DNA of 64,000 nucleotides. Origin: Sipunculus nudus (lineage: Eukaryota > Annelida > Sipuncula > Golfingiida > Sipunculidae). This document shows, piece after piece, positions 23,346-34,913 of the stretch (its first letter is position 1; each line of letters starts with the position of its first letter). Location: NCBI GenBank assembly GCA_026874595.1, contig CM049313.1, positions 69,496,659-69,560,658 on the forward strand. The letters run 5' to 3'. The position numbers were made by a program, and so were the translations under genes. The notes below the pieces were generated by a model. The model made no database searches, had not been told where the DNA came from, and was given only the letters and a program-made list of their open reading frames with translations.

Positions 23346-25075
23346 AGTCGCCTATTAAAAGTGGAACAAGCCCACAGATGGACTACGCTTAGATTAATGT
23401 TCTGTTAATAAACCGCGCGCATACTTTACCTTTCAGCTTCCGCTTGCATTATATTTCCTAAAAGTACATATGAACCATCATCCAAAGCAAGCCTTGTGCT
23501 CAGCGGCCGAACGCAACTGTTCAACCGTCGGAATTTTACGAGGTATTGCAATATATAACGACGGACCGCGAGTACAATGGATCTCCCCCGCGTATGCAAT
23601 AGGTGCAATAAAACCTTAAAATCCCCTTACAATCCCTTAAGATATCTTGGTTGTTTTGGTCTTTTGTTGGTATTTCAAGATTACCTAACATTCTCAAATA
23701 TAACATAATATTTTATTCAATGGTACTTCATTTTTATTTTCTTGGGTCGCTATTTTGTGGTTTTGTTTATTTCGTGGATCCTTAATTTCCTAGGCTGTTA
23801 ACATTGTGAGACTAAACACCCAATATATAGTGAGGCAGAATTAAAACAAGATAAAAATCACACAAAAAAAATGTTGATACCACCAATTATGTCGAACTCT
23901 CCGATTGACGTAACGGGGGGGGGGGGAGTAGTCTTGGTAACATAATAATTTACAGTTACGCAAGGTGTAGATGTAAATAATATGAGATTAACCGTACAGA
24001 CTTTATGACTCAATCTGGTCAAAAAAAGATTTATGATAGAACCGGCACCGGTGGATTACGTCAAGATGAGGGGGCGGGTAAGCTGGCACTAATGTGTAGT
24101 TATAGGGTTGTTGCTCTGCCCTCTCAGGTGGGGCGTGACCTTTGTGACCCCTGATGTTATTACCCCTCCCTACATCACATTCCCTTCCTAGAATAACTCA
24201 ACTGGGAACGCCTCAAAGACTTTTGCCTGAAGACGCTTACGTAGGCATAACATTCCATATGATTATCCGGGTTAAAATGACTAACTGATGAAAGAGTATT
24301 TTTACTACCCAGCTGCATGGGGATAGACTTGTACCTGCTCATATACCTGTGTGTTCACTATATAGGATCTTCCTTAATTTACAGAAGGATTCAGACATGT
24401 TTTTATCAGGGAGAGGTATTCAGCAAAAAAAAAAAAAATTGCAGATTTTACATAAATAAAATAGAACTACATGTATTAGAAATCCATGAATAACAAAAAG
24501 TATCTATTTAAATTATTTTCTTCCGTATTTTTCGGCCCTGATTTTTAGCGACATTATCATAAGACCTTATTGAAAATAAGGTGCTGCAGCCACCCTGTCT
24601 GTCTGAAGGATGCTTGTTATATTAATGAAGAAACTCAAGAAACCTAATCCTTTCTTTCAAAGTCTACATCTTCACTAAACACACTAAAAACAAAATATAT
24701 AATACCAATCGAGTGCTTAATTATGGTCTCACATTTGCTTAATTTGAACTACAGTCTAATATCAATACTTATAATAATTAGGTGAAAAAAAATTGGATAG
24801 ACTAAACAGGAAATCAGACACATGTGGCTTTATATGTTTGTTTTACATATGGTAGATCTTGAGTTTAAGAATAGGTTAGAGAAACTCTCATTTTACCTGA
24901 GAACAGTAAATTCTTAAGTGATTTGTCATGTTTACAGGTAAATATACTAAACTCCACAAATCAGTTTTATGCTGCATGTGTATATGAATTACTTAGATTT
25001 CAACACCTCACTGTATGATTGGCCGGGACGTCTCCCTGGCACCTCTGTGTACTGGGGGATGACAGTGTTTAGGTT
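23346..25075. other. Unassigned; G run at 23915-23926, A run near 24425
   Basis: AT-rich DNA without a supported gene or repeat unit. Confidence 0.5.
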
Positions 25076-25264
25076 TCACCTGGCCATGTTGCTGTATTCC
25101 CACGTAATCTCATCTATCTGCTCCTCTCCATCCCGCTGAGTTCCCAGCATCTGCAGGTTGCTGTGCCCCAGGTTCTGATCCTGCAGACCAGTTGGCTGAT
25201 TGCTTCAACCCAGCAGCACACAGTGCAAGAATGTCTCGCTGTCAGATTCTCTGTGCTCAGCCAT
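25076..25264 (-). pseudogene. Candidate coding segment with one in-frame TGA
   Basis: On the minus strand an ATG in strong context (ACACCATGG) at 25264 opens a frame that reads MAEHRESDSETFLHCVLLG, then a TGA. The same frame then runs 42 more codons with protein-like composition (DQNLGHSNLQMLG, DGEEQIDEITWEYSNMAR) to a second TGA. TCTGCAG at 25186-25181 could be an acceptor and CAG/GTGAAA at 25080 a donor, making 25180-25080 an exon of phase 2. The segment is much richer in GC than its surroundings. I do not recognise the family. Options are a decayed gene copy, a real internal exon with the upstream ATG part being leader, or chance. Confidence 0.3.
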
Positions 25265-25395
25265 GGTGTAAAATACACAGCAAAGTTGAGGATGACTGAA
25301 AAACCTGAAACCGAAGAGTAAATATAAAATTCGAGTTTTTTTCCCCCTTTCAAGGTAAGCATGTCTGCCAAAGTCAAGGGAAGCCTTTGCCCTCT

Positions 25396-25414
25396 CCCCC
25401 CCCCCCCACCCCCC
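25396..25414. repeat. C-rich run
   Basis: Nearly uninterrupted C residues with one A. Confidence 0.85.
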
Positions 25415-25607
25415 GACCAACCCCGATCCCTAGGTACTCCGTGAGTAGAAACATAGTAGCTTATAAAATTGCTTTAAAATTAAAATAAATATCAGATGCA
25501 AATCTTTTACCTTTGACAATTACCCTATCCGGAGGGTCAGTTTTGTAAAACCAGCCGCAAACAAGAACACGCAGGAGTATAATTGGGTGTTCGGCTAGAC
25601 GACCTAC

Positions 25608-25890
25608 GGAATAAGGTCAAGGTACAAAACAAACGCCAGTTACAAATTTGTCAATAATATTGTGCCTATAAAGACCTGTTTTTGAAAATCAACCATATTG
25701 AGGGCCAAGCACAAACATGAACAAAAGAAAAAAAAAGTAACGACATGAAAAAATGTAATCTTTTTTTTTTTTTTTGCTGTCGGACCTATGAAAGTCTATT
25801 TAAAAAGTATCCCGAACCCTGATATATAAATAAATTAATCAATTAACCCATATAATTATCCCCTCCTCATGCGGGGAGCCTAATTGTAAT
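25608..25890 (+). repeat. Dispersed repeat family B, copy 2
   Basis: Second copy of the repeat at 6235-6510, same orientation, with TTTTTGAAAATCAACCATATTG and the purine-rich stretch preserved and a CCCCTCCTCATGCGGGG segment at the right end. Confidence 0.55.
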
Positions 25891-26199
25891 GAGACACATT
25901 TAGTCATGTGCATTCTTTTGTCTTCATCTAAGACTGTCATCATATGACCAGATATGAATATAATATCATTTATCTATTATACGTACTAATCTGCTCAAGA
26001 CTCCATAAGAGATCAACCAGAATTACCCCACCTTTGTCTCTATGAAATGATCCAATTCAACGCAGGGTCTCCATGCAAAATAAAATAAAAAATCAACATC
26101 TGGTATCGAATTGTATTTGTATTTTTCAATAAACTAATTTGAGATATAGACCATTGGATTAAAGAATATAAATAAAAAAAACTGATCATGTAACGGGAC

Positions 26200-26640
26200 C
26201 ATGATGCGCACGGTTATACTGAGTGTGGCCCATCATTAATTCCGCCGCGGTGGCATACATGTTGAAACCTTACAAAAACATGAGTAATTGGATGCGGCAG
26301 CGGGTATTAAATGTTGTTGTGCGTTTCATGAGCAGCACCTCGACTGACCGTACCAGTCTGTAGGACTAGCAGCCCCGGCCAGCACTGGAACAACTTCTGA
26401 CACCAGGAAACCCCCCTGTCGATGCTGTTGTCTCTGCTGGCTGGAGAGATGCCCTGCTAAACAAGACGCTAAGGACCCGAGCATGATGGCTGCCAGCAGG
26501 GGGCGGGCTATGTATACCGACCGGAAGTCCCGGGTCTCAGGGGTCTCCTGATTTGCCCGCAGTCATTATGAGGACGGGTTACTCTCACCGTCACATGACC
26601 TCGTACTGTCTGTTTGATTGGTAACATAATCACGTAGGCT
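26200..26640. other. GC- and CpG-rich island
   Basis: Distinctly GC-rich compared with AT-rich flanks, with CCGCCGCGG, a CAGCAGGGGGCGG word resembling a CTCF-like or SP1-like core, and CCCGGGTCTC. May be a promoter or other regulatory region. The small frame at 26326-26484 (-) lies inside. Confidence 0.4.
26326..26484 (-). CDS. Small candidate ORF, 52 codons
   Basis: ATG at 26484 to TGA at 26326. It starts MLGSLASCLAGHLSSQQRQQ and ends GQSRCCS. The N-terminal ten residues are mildly hydrophobic and a Gln-rich stretch follows. I do not recognise it. GC-rich DNA yields longer chance frames, and no splice or poly(A) signals support it, so the call is weak. Confidence 0.15.
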   Translation of the reverse strand: MLGSLASCLAGHLSSQQRQQHRQGGFLVSEVVPVLAGAASPTDWYGQSRCCS

Positions 26641-27079
26641 AAGGCTGACGAAACAGCAAGAGTTCTTCTTAATCCATTATAGTTCTTGTCCCGAGGTTTG
26701 CAGGGCTGAGTTTCTTTCTTTGGTTGAAATATTATGTTTTTGAGTTTTTTTCTTTTATCAAAAAGTTTATACGATTGAAGTATAAGTATTATAGACTACC
26801 TTTGGCTGAATAGCCGCATCAAAATGAATTTCAATGTGGATAAAAACTTTAAGATATACAGAGAGATCCTTTCTTAGTAGATTTAATACTCTAGTCATTT
26901 TTGAAGAGATATTTTAATAATGAAGTTAGGAAATATAATTGTCTTTGCATTAATGATGTTTTAATAAAATATGTCCAATAGTACAATATTTTGAGATAGT
27001 TGAATTATGTAAGGACAAGATTATAAGGTCTGGGTTGTCTTAGTTACAATGTTTTGGATATATATTTTTAGGCGAACGC
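26641..27079. other. Unassigned AT-rich DNA
   Basis: No gene or repeat recognised. Confidence 0.5.
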
Positions 27080-28100
27080 GACAAGTTGTATATCACTCAG
27101 CAGGTTGACGCTGGTTAAGTACGCGGACAGAGGTAGAGCTCTGGAAAGACAAGCACGGACAGCCGTAAATCTGATGGAAGATGACCATGGACACTGGTAG
27201 ACTTTAAAGAAGTCCACCACGGACAGCGGTAAACCTGACGGAAGACGATAAGGAGCAGCGGCAGACATATGTAAATGGAAGTCAACCATTGATAATGGTA
27301 GACCTTAGACCATGGACAGACGTAAACTTGGAGAGAGATGGCCGTGAACAGAGGTAAACCTGTAAGAAGTCGACCACGGATAGTAGTAAACCTGATGTAG
27401 GATTACAAATGACAGCGGTAAATCAGACGAAAGGCGAAAATGGACAGCGGTGCAACTGGATGGTGGGGACAACCTCGGTAAACCTGACGGAAGACGTCCA
27501 TTGACAGCTGTAAACTTGAAGCAGGACGACCACGGACAGCGGTAAACTTGAAGTAGGACTACCACGGACAGCGGTAAACTTGAAGTAGGACGACCGTGCA
27601 CAAACAGCGGTAAACTTGAAGTAGGACGACACGAACAACGGTAAACTTGAAGTAGGACGACCATGGACAGCGGTAAACTTGAAGTAGGACAACCACGGAA
27701 AGGTAAGCTTGAAGTAGGACGAACGCAGCGGTAAACCTAATGTAGAATGACCACGTGGACAGAGGTAAATCAGACAATGAAATTCGACTCCGGATAGCGG
27801 TTAACCTAAGAAAGAGGATCGCAGACAGCGGTAAATCTGAAAGAAGTCGACTAGGAACAGTGCATGGTAAATCGGAAGGAAGACAGCCATGGACAGCGGT
27901 CAATCTACCGTAGGACGACCAGGGACAGAAGTAAACCTTAAGAAAGACGATCATGGGCAGTGATGAATCTTTCGGAAGGCGTCCATGCATGGACAGCGAT
28001 AAGTCCGCATGGCTATACACGACCACGGACATCAGTAAACCTGATTGAAGTCGACCGAAGACAGGGTTAAACCTGAAGCAGTATGACCACGGACAGGGAT
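27080..28100. repeat. Minisatellite, 32-bp core unit, about 30 copies
   Basis: The unit reads roughly ACTTGAAGTAGGACGACC followed by ACGGACAGCGGTAA. Exact 32-bp spacing is visible at 27511, 27543 and 27575. The central third (about 27500-27720) is the most homogeneous; outer units vary to about 37 bp and decay. Because 32 is not a multiple of three, all minus-strand frames cycle through the same peptide words (LLQVYRCPWSS, YFKFTAV). This explains the 119-157 codon minus-strand frames without invoking a gene. Confidence 0.9.
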
Positions 28101-28106
28101 ATATTG

Positions 28107-28275
28107 TTACGAAGACAAATTATAGAAGGTAAAATACTGGGCCGATCCGGGATTCGAACCCATGTCGGTAGCGCACGTCCGGCGTTCAAACCGCTTCGCT
28201 AGAACAGCAAGCTTCACTAGTGAGACAGTTCGGTCCGCTATTATACCAACCCGTTACACACCCCCTCTTAAGAGC
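28107..28275 (-). repeat. tRNA-derived SINE-like copy with Pol III A and B boxes
   Basis: On the minus strand, TAGCGAAGCGG (28201-28191) matches the tRNA A box and GGTTCGAATCC (28160-28150) matches the B box, 30 nt apart as in tRNA genes. The rest does not fold as a full tRNA. A second, internally deleted copy follows at 28378, both starting TTGTTACGA.GACAAATTAT. This fits a tRNA-derived SINE head or tRNA pseudogene. Confidence 0.6.
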
Positions 28276-28377
28276 TTTCTGCTGTCAGAACAAGAATAAT
28301 TATCACAGGAGTCACACTTCGGTGAGCTTATTCCCTAGGCCACAAAGTTTACCGTCACGTTGGACGAGCCCTCATTT

Positions 28378-28510
28378 TGTTACGAGGACAAATTATTCGA
28401 GGAAAATACTGGGCCAATCCAGGATTCGAACCCATGTCGGTGGCGCACATGTCCGGCAGGCTTCACTAGGGAGACAAGTTAGTCCGCTTTTATGTCACCT
28501 TGTGACAATA
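28378..28510 (-). repeat. tRNA-derived SINE-like copy, A box deleted
   Basis: Same left part and B box (28432-28422) as the copy 270 bp upstream, but the A-box segment is missing between CCGGC and GGCTTCACTAG. Direct tandem arrangement with the first copy. Confidence 0.6.
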
Positions 28511-28777
28511 TAAAGACCTGTATAGAAGGACGAACACGAACATGCATGGATATAGAGTGACCGAAACTTCATTGGAGAAACAAGACTAACATGATTGACG
28601 TACGTTTAAAGATACATTGTCCTTTGTAACATTGGTTGTCAATGGATTCATCCAACACAGCCCAATTGCTCCAACCTTTTAACTTAATTATTATAATGAG
28701 CCCCCAAAACGCTCCTTCACAGTTCTTCCATGCCAATAGTAGCGAGAGCTGTTTACAATACGACGTCACAAAGGGCG

Positions 28778-28910
28778 ATGACTTACGACGTCGCGTTAAT
28801 TGAGTCCTATTACTGGTATCGCTGTTTGCTATTGTTGAATATATATTGCAGTCATTGTGAACCGTCTTGCAATATTTTGGTTTATTTGTCTCATACCAAT
28901 TACGTGCCAG
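28778..28910 (+). CDS. Candidate first coding exon with phase-1 donor
   Basis: ATG at 28778 opens 44 codons plus one base before a strong donor, CCAG/GTAAGA at 28911. The peptide begins MTYDVALIESYYWYR and continues into CLLLLNIYC, a short hydrophobic core. Two GACGTC-type CRE-like words (28762 and 28787) lie at and around the ATG. An alternative is an internal exon at 28852-28910 after TATATTGCAG, whose other frame reads NRLAIFWFICLIPITCQ, a transmembrane- or signal-like peptide with no ATG. No partner exon found. Weak. Confidence 0.2.
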
Positions 28911-30588
28911 GTAAGACCTTATTATTTACTCGGTTGTCGGAGGAATGGTTCCAGCAACATAAAGCCTATAGAACTTTTTTTCTGTCTCCTTTATATAAAA
29001 AAATTCCTGGAAAACATGCCGACATGGGTACTGCTACAGACTACACGTGTTCCGTTTGGCAGAGCTCTGCCAAAATATGCAAATATTTGTTTTGAAAGAT
29101 GATTGACGCTTTACAATGTTTATGGTCACCTGATAAGTTGCTCGTTATAGTCCAATGCTTGTGATAATTCATTGAATGACATGCGATCAAGGTCACATAG
29201 AGTTCATGGGTAGGTCAATTACGTGTATACATGCAACCGAACAATTCCTTTACTACATCTATGCCCTATACAAACCTCTCTGCCTGCTGTCACCGATCAA
29301 TCCGTACAATCATATCTTAAACCAAAGATCGATTTGATCTAGCCTTCTCCTATATCACCATTCTATTTGATATTTACTCAAGCTATACGCAGATAAAATT
29401 TACTATAAGACGCAGACGGGACCGTTCAGAGGTTTCCATGACTCTATATATTGATATCGATATATAAAATTGGATTATCAAATCTTGAAAATACACTATG
29501 ATAAATTCATTATGTTCATTCTGGACTGTATCTTTTTTTTACTGCTTATATAAGATTTTTTTTTTTACTTTTTTTTTATAAAATTAAATTAATGACGTAT
29601 TTTATTTCCTTTTTATTAATTTCATGAATATTGTGTCAATTATACTGTATTTAGGCACGTACTTCTTTCTGATATTTTTCCCCTTAAAATATACTGTCAA
29701 AATACAAAATAAATTAAAAAATAATAGTTATCGATACGTTTCGGGCAACTATGAAAATGCTAGTCATTCATATAGATTTCCCATGCACCGTGATGCACGT
29801 ATATCACAAATAAGCTTTTATATATAGACGCTGGTGGCAAAAAGTGTAATGGAAAATGTTGTACACGAGAAATCTTGTTATGCCAGATGTCCGCCAAACG
29901 AAGAAGTGACGCGACCTCAGAAGAACGTCAGGACACTCTCCCAACAGACGTCTCTTTGTGTATCCAGAAGAAATGATATGCTATTTTCTATCTGGAGAAT
30001 GTACCGCGAGACTTTTGCAGGTGCCCGACTAATGTGCCATTTTGTGTATGTCTGTACGACAGCTGTTCGGTATAGACTCCGTATATACTTACCTAACTTT
30101 GGCAAATATATGAGTGCCACACATAACTCATGTATTTCCTCCAGTTTATTTTTTCTCGGTCTTTACGTCATTGATAGTTTACCTCCATTAATTTTTTCCA
30201 GTGTTTCAGTCCTTTAATCTTTGACCCGGTCATTTTTTGTTCATTGTTTATCTCTTTATTCGCCTTTGGTTATATCGGTTTTTTTTTGTTTATGATCATT
30301 AATTTTTCCGCGTTTTTGAGCGTTTACGAACGATTAATTTTTCCAATTTTTTACACATTTTTTTTCAGTTACTCCAGACCTAATTTTTCTCTTTTTTTGA
30401 TGATTCACCTACTATATTTTATTTCCACAGAAACGTGTGTGTATCATGGATTCTCTCCATAATTATTAATTCAAAAGTGGACTTCATGCCGTCTCTTTCT
30501 GAAACAAGTCATATACCATTCATATTTTGTTTGGGAAGAAAGGGTGGATTGGGCGTAATCGGGGGTTACAGCAGCACACGAAGACGCA
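28911..30588. other. Unassigned; T-rich between 29500 and 30470
   Basis: Long T runs and AT-rich DNA. The 127-codon frame at 29834-30217 starts without ATG and lacks splice support. No gene called. Confidence 0.45.
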
Positions 30589-31360
30589 CTTAGACAAGGT
30601 AGGGGAGGCACAGCCATAAAAAGTGAGACGAAGCCGGTTAAATCATTGACTCTGTAGAATAAGTAGCGGCAGATAAAAGAAGTAAGAAAAAGAAACAATA
30701 CAGAAATAGAAGACTGAGCCACAGCAGGAAGAATAGAGAAACGTGCAGCAGAGTGAGAAGAGTGTAAGAAGAGGGAGGCACACAAGGCCGAGAGGAACGG
30801 CAGGATATGAAGAGGGAGACACAGCAGGTTGCAGAGCCCGAAGACGAAGTACAGCATGCATGGAGAGAAGTGAAATAGTGGCAGAATCAACATAGTGACA
30901 AAGTAAAAAGAGAAGGAGGCACGGCAGGTAAGAACTGGTAGGCACAACAGTACACCAGGAAGAGAAGAGGGAGGCAAAGTAGCTAATCAAGACGAGTAGA
31001 GGAGGCACAAAAGGGTGGAAGGAGGCACAAGAGTGTGAGAAGGAGACACAGCAGGATGGAAAATAGTTAGAACATGATTAAATGGAGTCAGAGCAGCTAG
31101 AGAAGAACTTTATAAGAGAGCGGCAGGAGGAGAAGGGGACACAGCAGGACAAGGAGAGAGAGGCCTATAGCCGGAGTAGAAAGGAGATGCACAGCAAGAT
31201 GAAAAGAGGAAGACACAGGAGGATGAACAGAGGGAGGAACCCCAGGGTGACAAGAGAGAGGCCCGGCAGGGTGAGGAGAGGGAGGCACGCAGGGAAGGAA
31301 GGAGAGAGGCACACAGGGATGAGAAAAGGAAGGCACACAGTGATGAGAATATAATAGCGG
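30589..31360. repeat. Polypurine minisatellite, unit about 20-30 bp
   Basis: The plus strand is strongly purine-rich with recurring AGAGGGAGGCACA, CAGCAGG and GGATGA words. Units vary in length and become shorter and more regular to the right (31190-31350). The 90-codon Arg/Glu-rich plus-strand frame and the Leu/Pro/Ser-rich minus-strand frames are by-products. Confidence 0.8.
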
Positions 31361-32794
31361 CATAATTAATGGAGAGGATTATATGAATTCATATATATGC
31401 TCATCTTTAAGACCATAATGGCTCATCTGAATGGACGACAAGGCGTAAAGAAAACAGGCTGCGAATGTCCCAGTTGTCGTCACTACCGGTATTCCCATTC
31501 CAGGAACAGGAGCTGAGAGTCCAGTCTGTCATTCATGATGTCTGATTAGAGCGGGGTAGTGCATTGTTACCTAGGTAATGGGCGCCAGATCGCCGAGAAC
31601 GTGCTTCAACTACGGTATCGGCAGGTAGCGGCCACCCAGCCAGGTGGAAAATCACCACAAATTCCAAACAGATGTCAAATGACCACAGCGGCTGTCTGAC
31701 CGGACGGGGCAAAGGTTGTGACCTGACTCGACAGAGTTATTGGTCTCGCGTCAAGGTGGAGCGGGGTCCGCGGGTGCGGTAAGGGTAATTGTAACACGGC
31801 CAGAAAACAAGCTCCCGGGGTGCGAGGCGTGTTCTCACCCCCTCCCGCTCATCTCACGTAAGGCCACCAACAACGATCTATCAAGTCCTTACACTATATG
31901 CACAATAGCTCAGGTGTACGGGACACTAATATATAAAACGTGTATATATATGATAATAAAATAATCAAAACTGCTCCCACGAAACAGTTGTCGTACAAAC
32001 CGGATAACTGATAATTAATTAATTATAAACGCTTTCATATGTCAACATTTTCACGTTCTTTTTCACATTTGTACTTTAAACTTGAGCATTTAAATATGCC
32101 TTAGCATACAATATTTGATTTCCAAAATATAGTACTCTAATGAAAAACGTTCAGTCAGGGATCAACTGAAAAGGGTTGGTAATTAACTAAGGTAGATTTC
32201 CTATCCACTGACACTTATTTAAGGCCGAGATCATTTAAGGTCTGCATTGGAGAAAAATACTCAACAGAATATTGTTAATAGTTCTCAGTTGAATGGATCA
32301 GTTGCTGGACAATGCATATCTTTATCCGGCATATGCAAGTATCCTCTCTGCATGCAATGGGCTGTGTCGAGTGACACAGTATATTAGTATCTATATATAC
32401 TTTACTTTTTTCTACCACAGAAAGATGGCGAAGAAAGAATTGTCAACAGTAATGAATCTACATTTGGAAAATTAAGATCATGGATTATCAGTAATCGACT
32501 GAAGATGAATGATGCAAAAACAGAATTCTAGAGACTTTGGAAATAAAAGACATATTGTTAAATGTTAGAGGTTGCACTTGAACGTTTAAATGGAACTGAC
32601 GGCAATTCAACTTGTTAATTAAATTGATTATTTAGGTGTGCAGATGGACTTTGAAGTCAAATAAACAAATCACATAACTGCAAAATATATGATATGTGAA
32701 ATATTTAATAGCGAGTGCATTTTAAAGAGTGGCTTCCGGATTAATATAATTGCATATTGTTATTAAGTGACATAAAAGCGGACCGAACTGACTC
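31361..32794. other. Unassigned; GC-richer pocket 31560-31860
   Basis: The pocket has several CpG and CCGG words but no supported exon. The rest is AT-rich. Confidence 0.45.
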
Positions 32795-32880
32795 GCTAGT
32801 GAAGCTTGCTTTTCTAGCGAAGCGGTTGGTACGCCGGACTTGTGCGCCACCGAAATCGGTTCGAATCCAGATATGTAACT
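32795..32880 (+). repeat. tRNA-like SINE fragment, plus strand
   Basis: TAGCGAAGCGG (32815-32825) and GGTTCGAATCC (32858-32868) are A- and B-box matches, and the sequence between them resembles the reverse strand of the copy at 28107. It is a partial copy of the same family. Confidence 0.6.
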
Positions 32881-32984
32881 CATATTTTATTTTGAAGACT
32901 TTGCACTATATATATTGTTATAAAGCTCCTCCGAACAGTTAAACTGAAGAACTGCGCTATATAATGAGCTATAATATTATCTAT

Positions 32985-33056
32985 ATATATACATACAATT
33001 ATATATATATAAATATATATAAATATATATATATATTTATATATATATATATATAT
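32985..33056. repeat. (TA)n microsatellite
   Basis: TA units broken by periodic AAATATAT interruptions. Confidence 0.9.
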
Positions 33057-33089
33057 TGTACTATAATATTAAATTGTATTGCCGAGTAT

Positions 33090-33823
33090 ATTCCATGGCA
33101 CAGAGTGTCAGGCCCTGGAGCTCTGAAGCTGTTTCTTGGAACTTGTCCACTATGTGGACTCTCTTCAGGACTTTGTGGTGTTCAAAAATGCCAGGAACTC
33201 CAGCTGGGGAGTGTCTGTGTTTCTCCAAGCCCCGACCTTGTAACGAGCAAAACAGTGAATCGTCTTGTATCGCACGGGAGGCTAAGTGAAAACAGGCAAA
33301 TTAATCACTGTGTGCGGCGGTAGAGTTTAACAGTGGACGGGGTCGCTGATACGGCAGCTCTGTCTTATCAGAGGACTTCTTCTCCTACAGCTCCGGCCGA
33401 ACTGCTTCCCTCTGGCCGCTCGATAGAGAACTTGATAGAGCCCGATAAAAAGTCGGACTTAAACAAGTCCAAATGCCCCGCTGCGTGTAGCTTGATATAA
33501 TATAGCAAGCCTTCCTTTCCGTATAGCATGTGCCACGCGTAGCGAGAGCGTGTGTGAAACTGCCAGTCATATAGCTACGGCGTACTGCCGCTGTATGAAG
33601 CTTCTTCACTATCTGACTGGCTTGACTGACGGTACAGACTGCCAGCTTCAGGTCAAGTCTTCACCATCAGTATACTGTATATACGTGTAGGTCTTGAATC
33701 AGCTCCGGTAACTTTCAGTACACGGTCTAGCACACGGTCTGGTTCTCCTACTGACAATATACACCGCCTGATCAGTAGACCAGCTTACGTTAATCAGACT
33801 TGTAAATCCTCGCCTGTTCAAGT
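33090..33823 (+). promoter_or_regulatory. GC-richer 5' region of the two-exon gene
   Basis: About 700 bp directly upstream of the signal-peptide exon is richer in GC and CpG than the surrounding DNA. It has a weak TATA-like GATAAAAAG at 33444-33452. A promoter or 5' leader is inferred from position only; the start site cannot be fixed. Confidence 0.3.
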
Positions 33824-33887
33824 ATGGATTACCATCACTTCCCGGCCGTTCTCGGGTTTATATTATTAGCGGGACCCTTCATACAAG
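33824..33887 (+). CDS. Exon 1 of predicted secreted protein (signal peptide)
   Basis: ATG at 33824 encodes MDYHHFPAVLGFILLAGPFIQ, a textbook-like signal sequence: short polar start, hydrophobic core VLGFILLAGPF, small residues at the end. One base of the next codon follows, then a strong donor (CAAG/GTAAGA) at 33888. The phase-1 junction just after a signal peptide is common in genes for secreted or membrane proteins. It joins in frame to the exon at 36060 across an intron of about 2.17 kb that contains TA arrays and a local duplication. The A at -3 and G at +4 around the ATG favour this start. Confidence 0.5.
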
Positions 33888-34773
33888 GTAAGAATTTATC
33901 CTATTTCTTTGTGTGGAAATTAAGCACAACCGGTCGATTTATTGACTCCGTCGCCTCCTTACTTTGTTGTCCAGTTTTCTTTTATATCCCTGCACTTTGA
34001 CTACAGAAAGACTTTGATAGGGTTGCTTCCATATATATTTCTTTATATATTTTTTTTATATTTTTGATTGTAAAAGGTACATAAAGAAAAAAAAACATAT
34101 ATTACCTTACCTGCCGCATGCACTTACACATCATGCATGTGTGATTCGTTTTATCCTTTTTTGTTTATTGTTCATACATGCAGTATTTGCGGGAAAGGAG
34201 CCCATTTCGTTTGATTGTTATATTCAGTCATGCATTATGTGCATGCTCGTTAAAGATGGGGTTGGTTCTTTCCACAAGAGTTGATAGAAACTGGATTATT
34301 TAACCTTAAGGGTTAGCCTCCTTTAGGTGCACGTCTTATTTTACGAAATATGTAGGTATAGTGTTTACCTCTCATAGTTACTGTCAATTATTCAAAGTTT
34401 ATCTATTTTGATTGAATGTTGAGTGTTTTGAATGACGAAGCATGGGCACAGCTTCTGGTTCCATATCAAGGTTATGACGGCTTGCGGGATAATTTTTTCG
34501 GACTTGCTTTGATTTGAGCACGTTCGAAAATATCATTAATTGGTATTATTTCTTCAGAAATATCTATAAACCAATGCACTTATATATAGATAAGAGATTT
34601 TTGGAACACTCTTTTTACAAGACCTTTCGAAATATCTGTATTTGGTTGGTGTTCATAATTTAAGGTGTCCGTAATTTTGGCGTGTCCATGATGTGGAGTC
34701 CATAATGTATAGTGGTGCTCGTAATATTGAGATTTCATGAAAAGGGAGGTGTCGGTTATTGGAAGGTGTCCGC

Positions 34774-34858
34774 AATTTGGAAGTGTTAATTCATTATGGT
34801 AATATGTAACAGGGAGGGATCTGTGAGGACTGGATTCCCCGGATATGTGTATATCTGA

Positions 34859-34913
<55 letters not shown>

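Noticed and set aside
27559-28032. 157-codon minus-strand frame
   Set aside because: Produced by the 32-bp minisatellite, which keeps several frames open; peptide words repeat in all frames.
28150-28201. Functional tRNA gene
   Set aside because: A and B boxes are present, but I cannot fold a full acceptor stem, and the sequence is shared by several decayed copies.
29834-30217. 127-codon plus-strand frame, with a GTAAGTAT donor-like word on the minus strand near 30095
   Set aside because: The frame lacks an ATG at its start, and the minus-strand donor is preceded by stops in the plausible frames.
30471-31008. 168- and 121-codon minus-strand Leu/Ser/Pro-rich frames
   Set aside because: They are the complement of the polypurine minisatellite.
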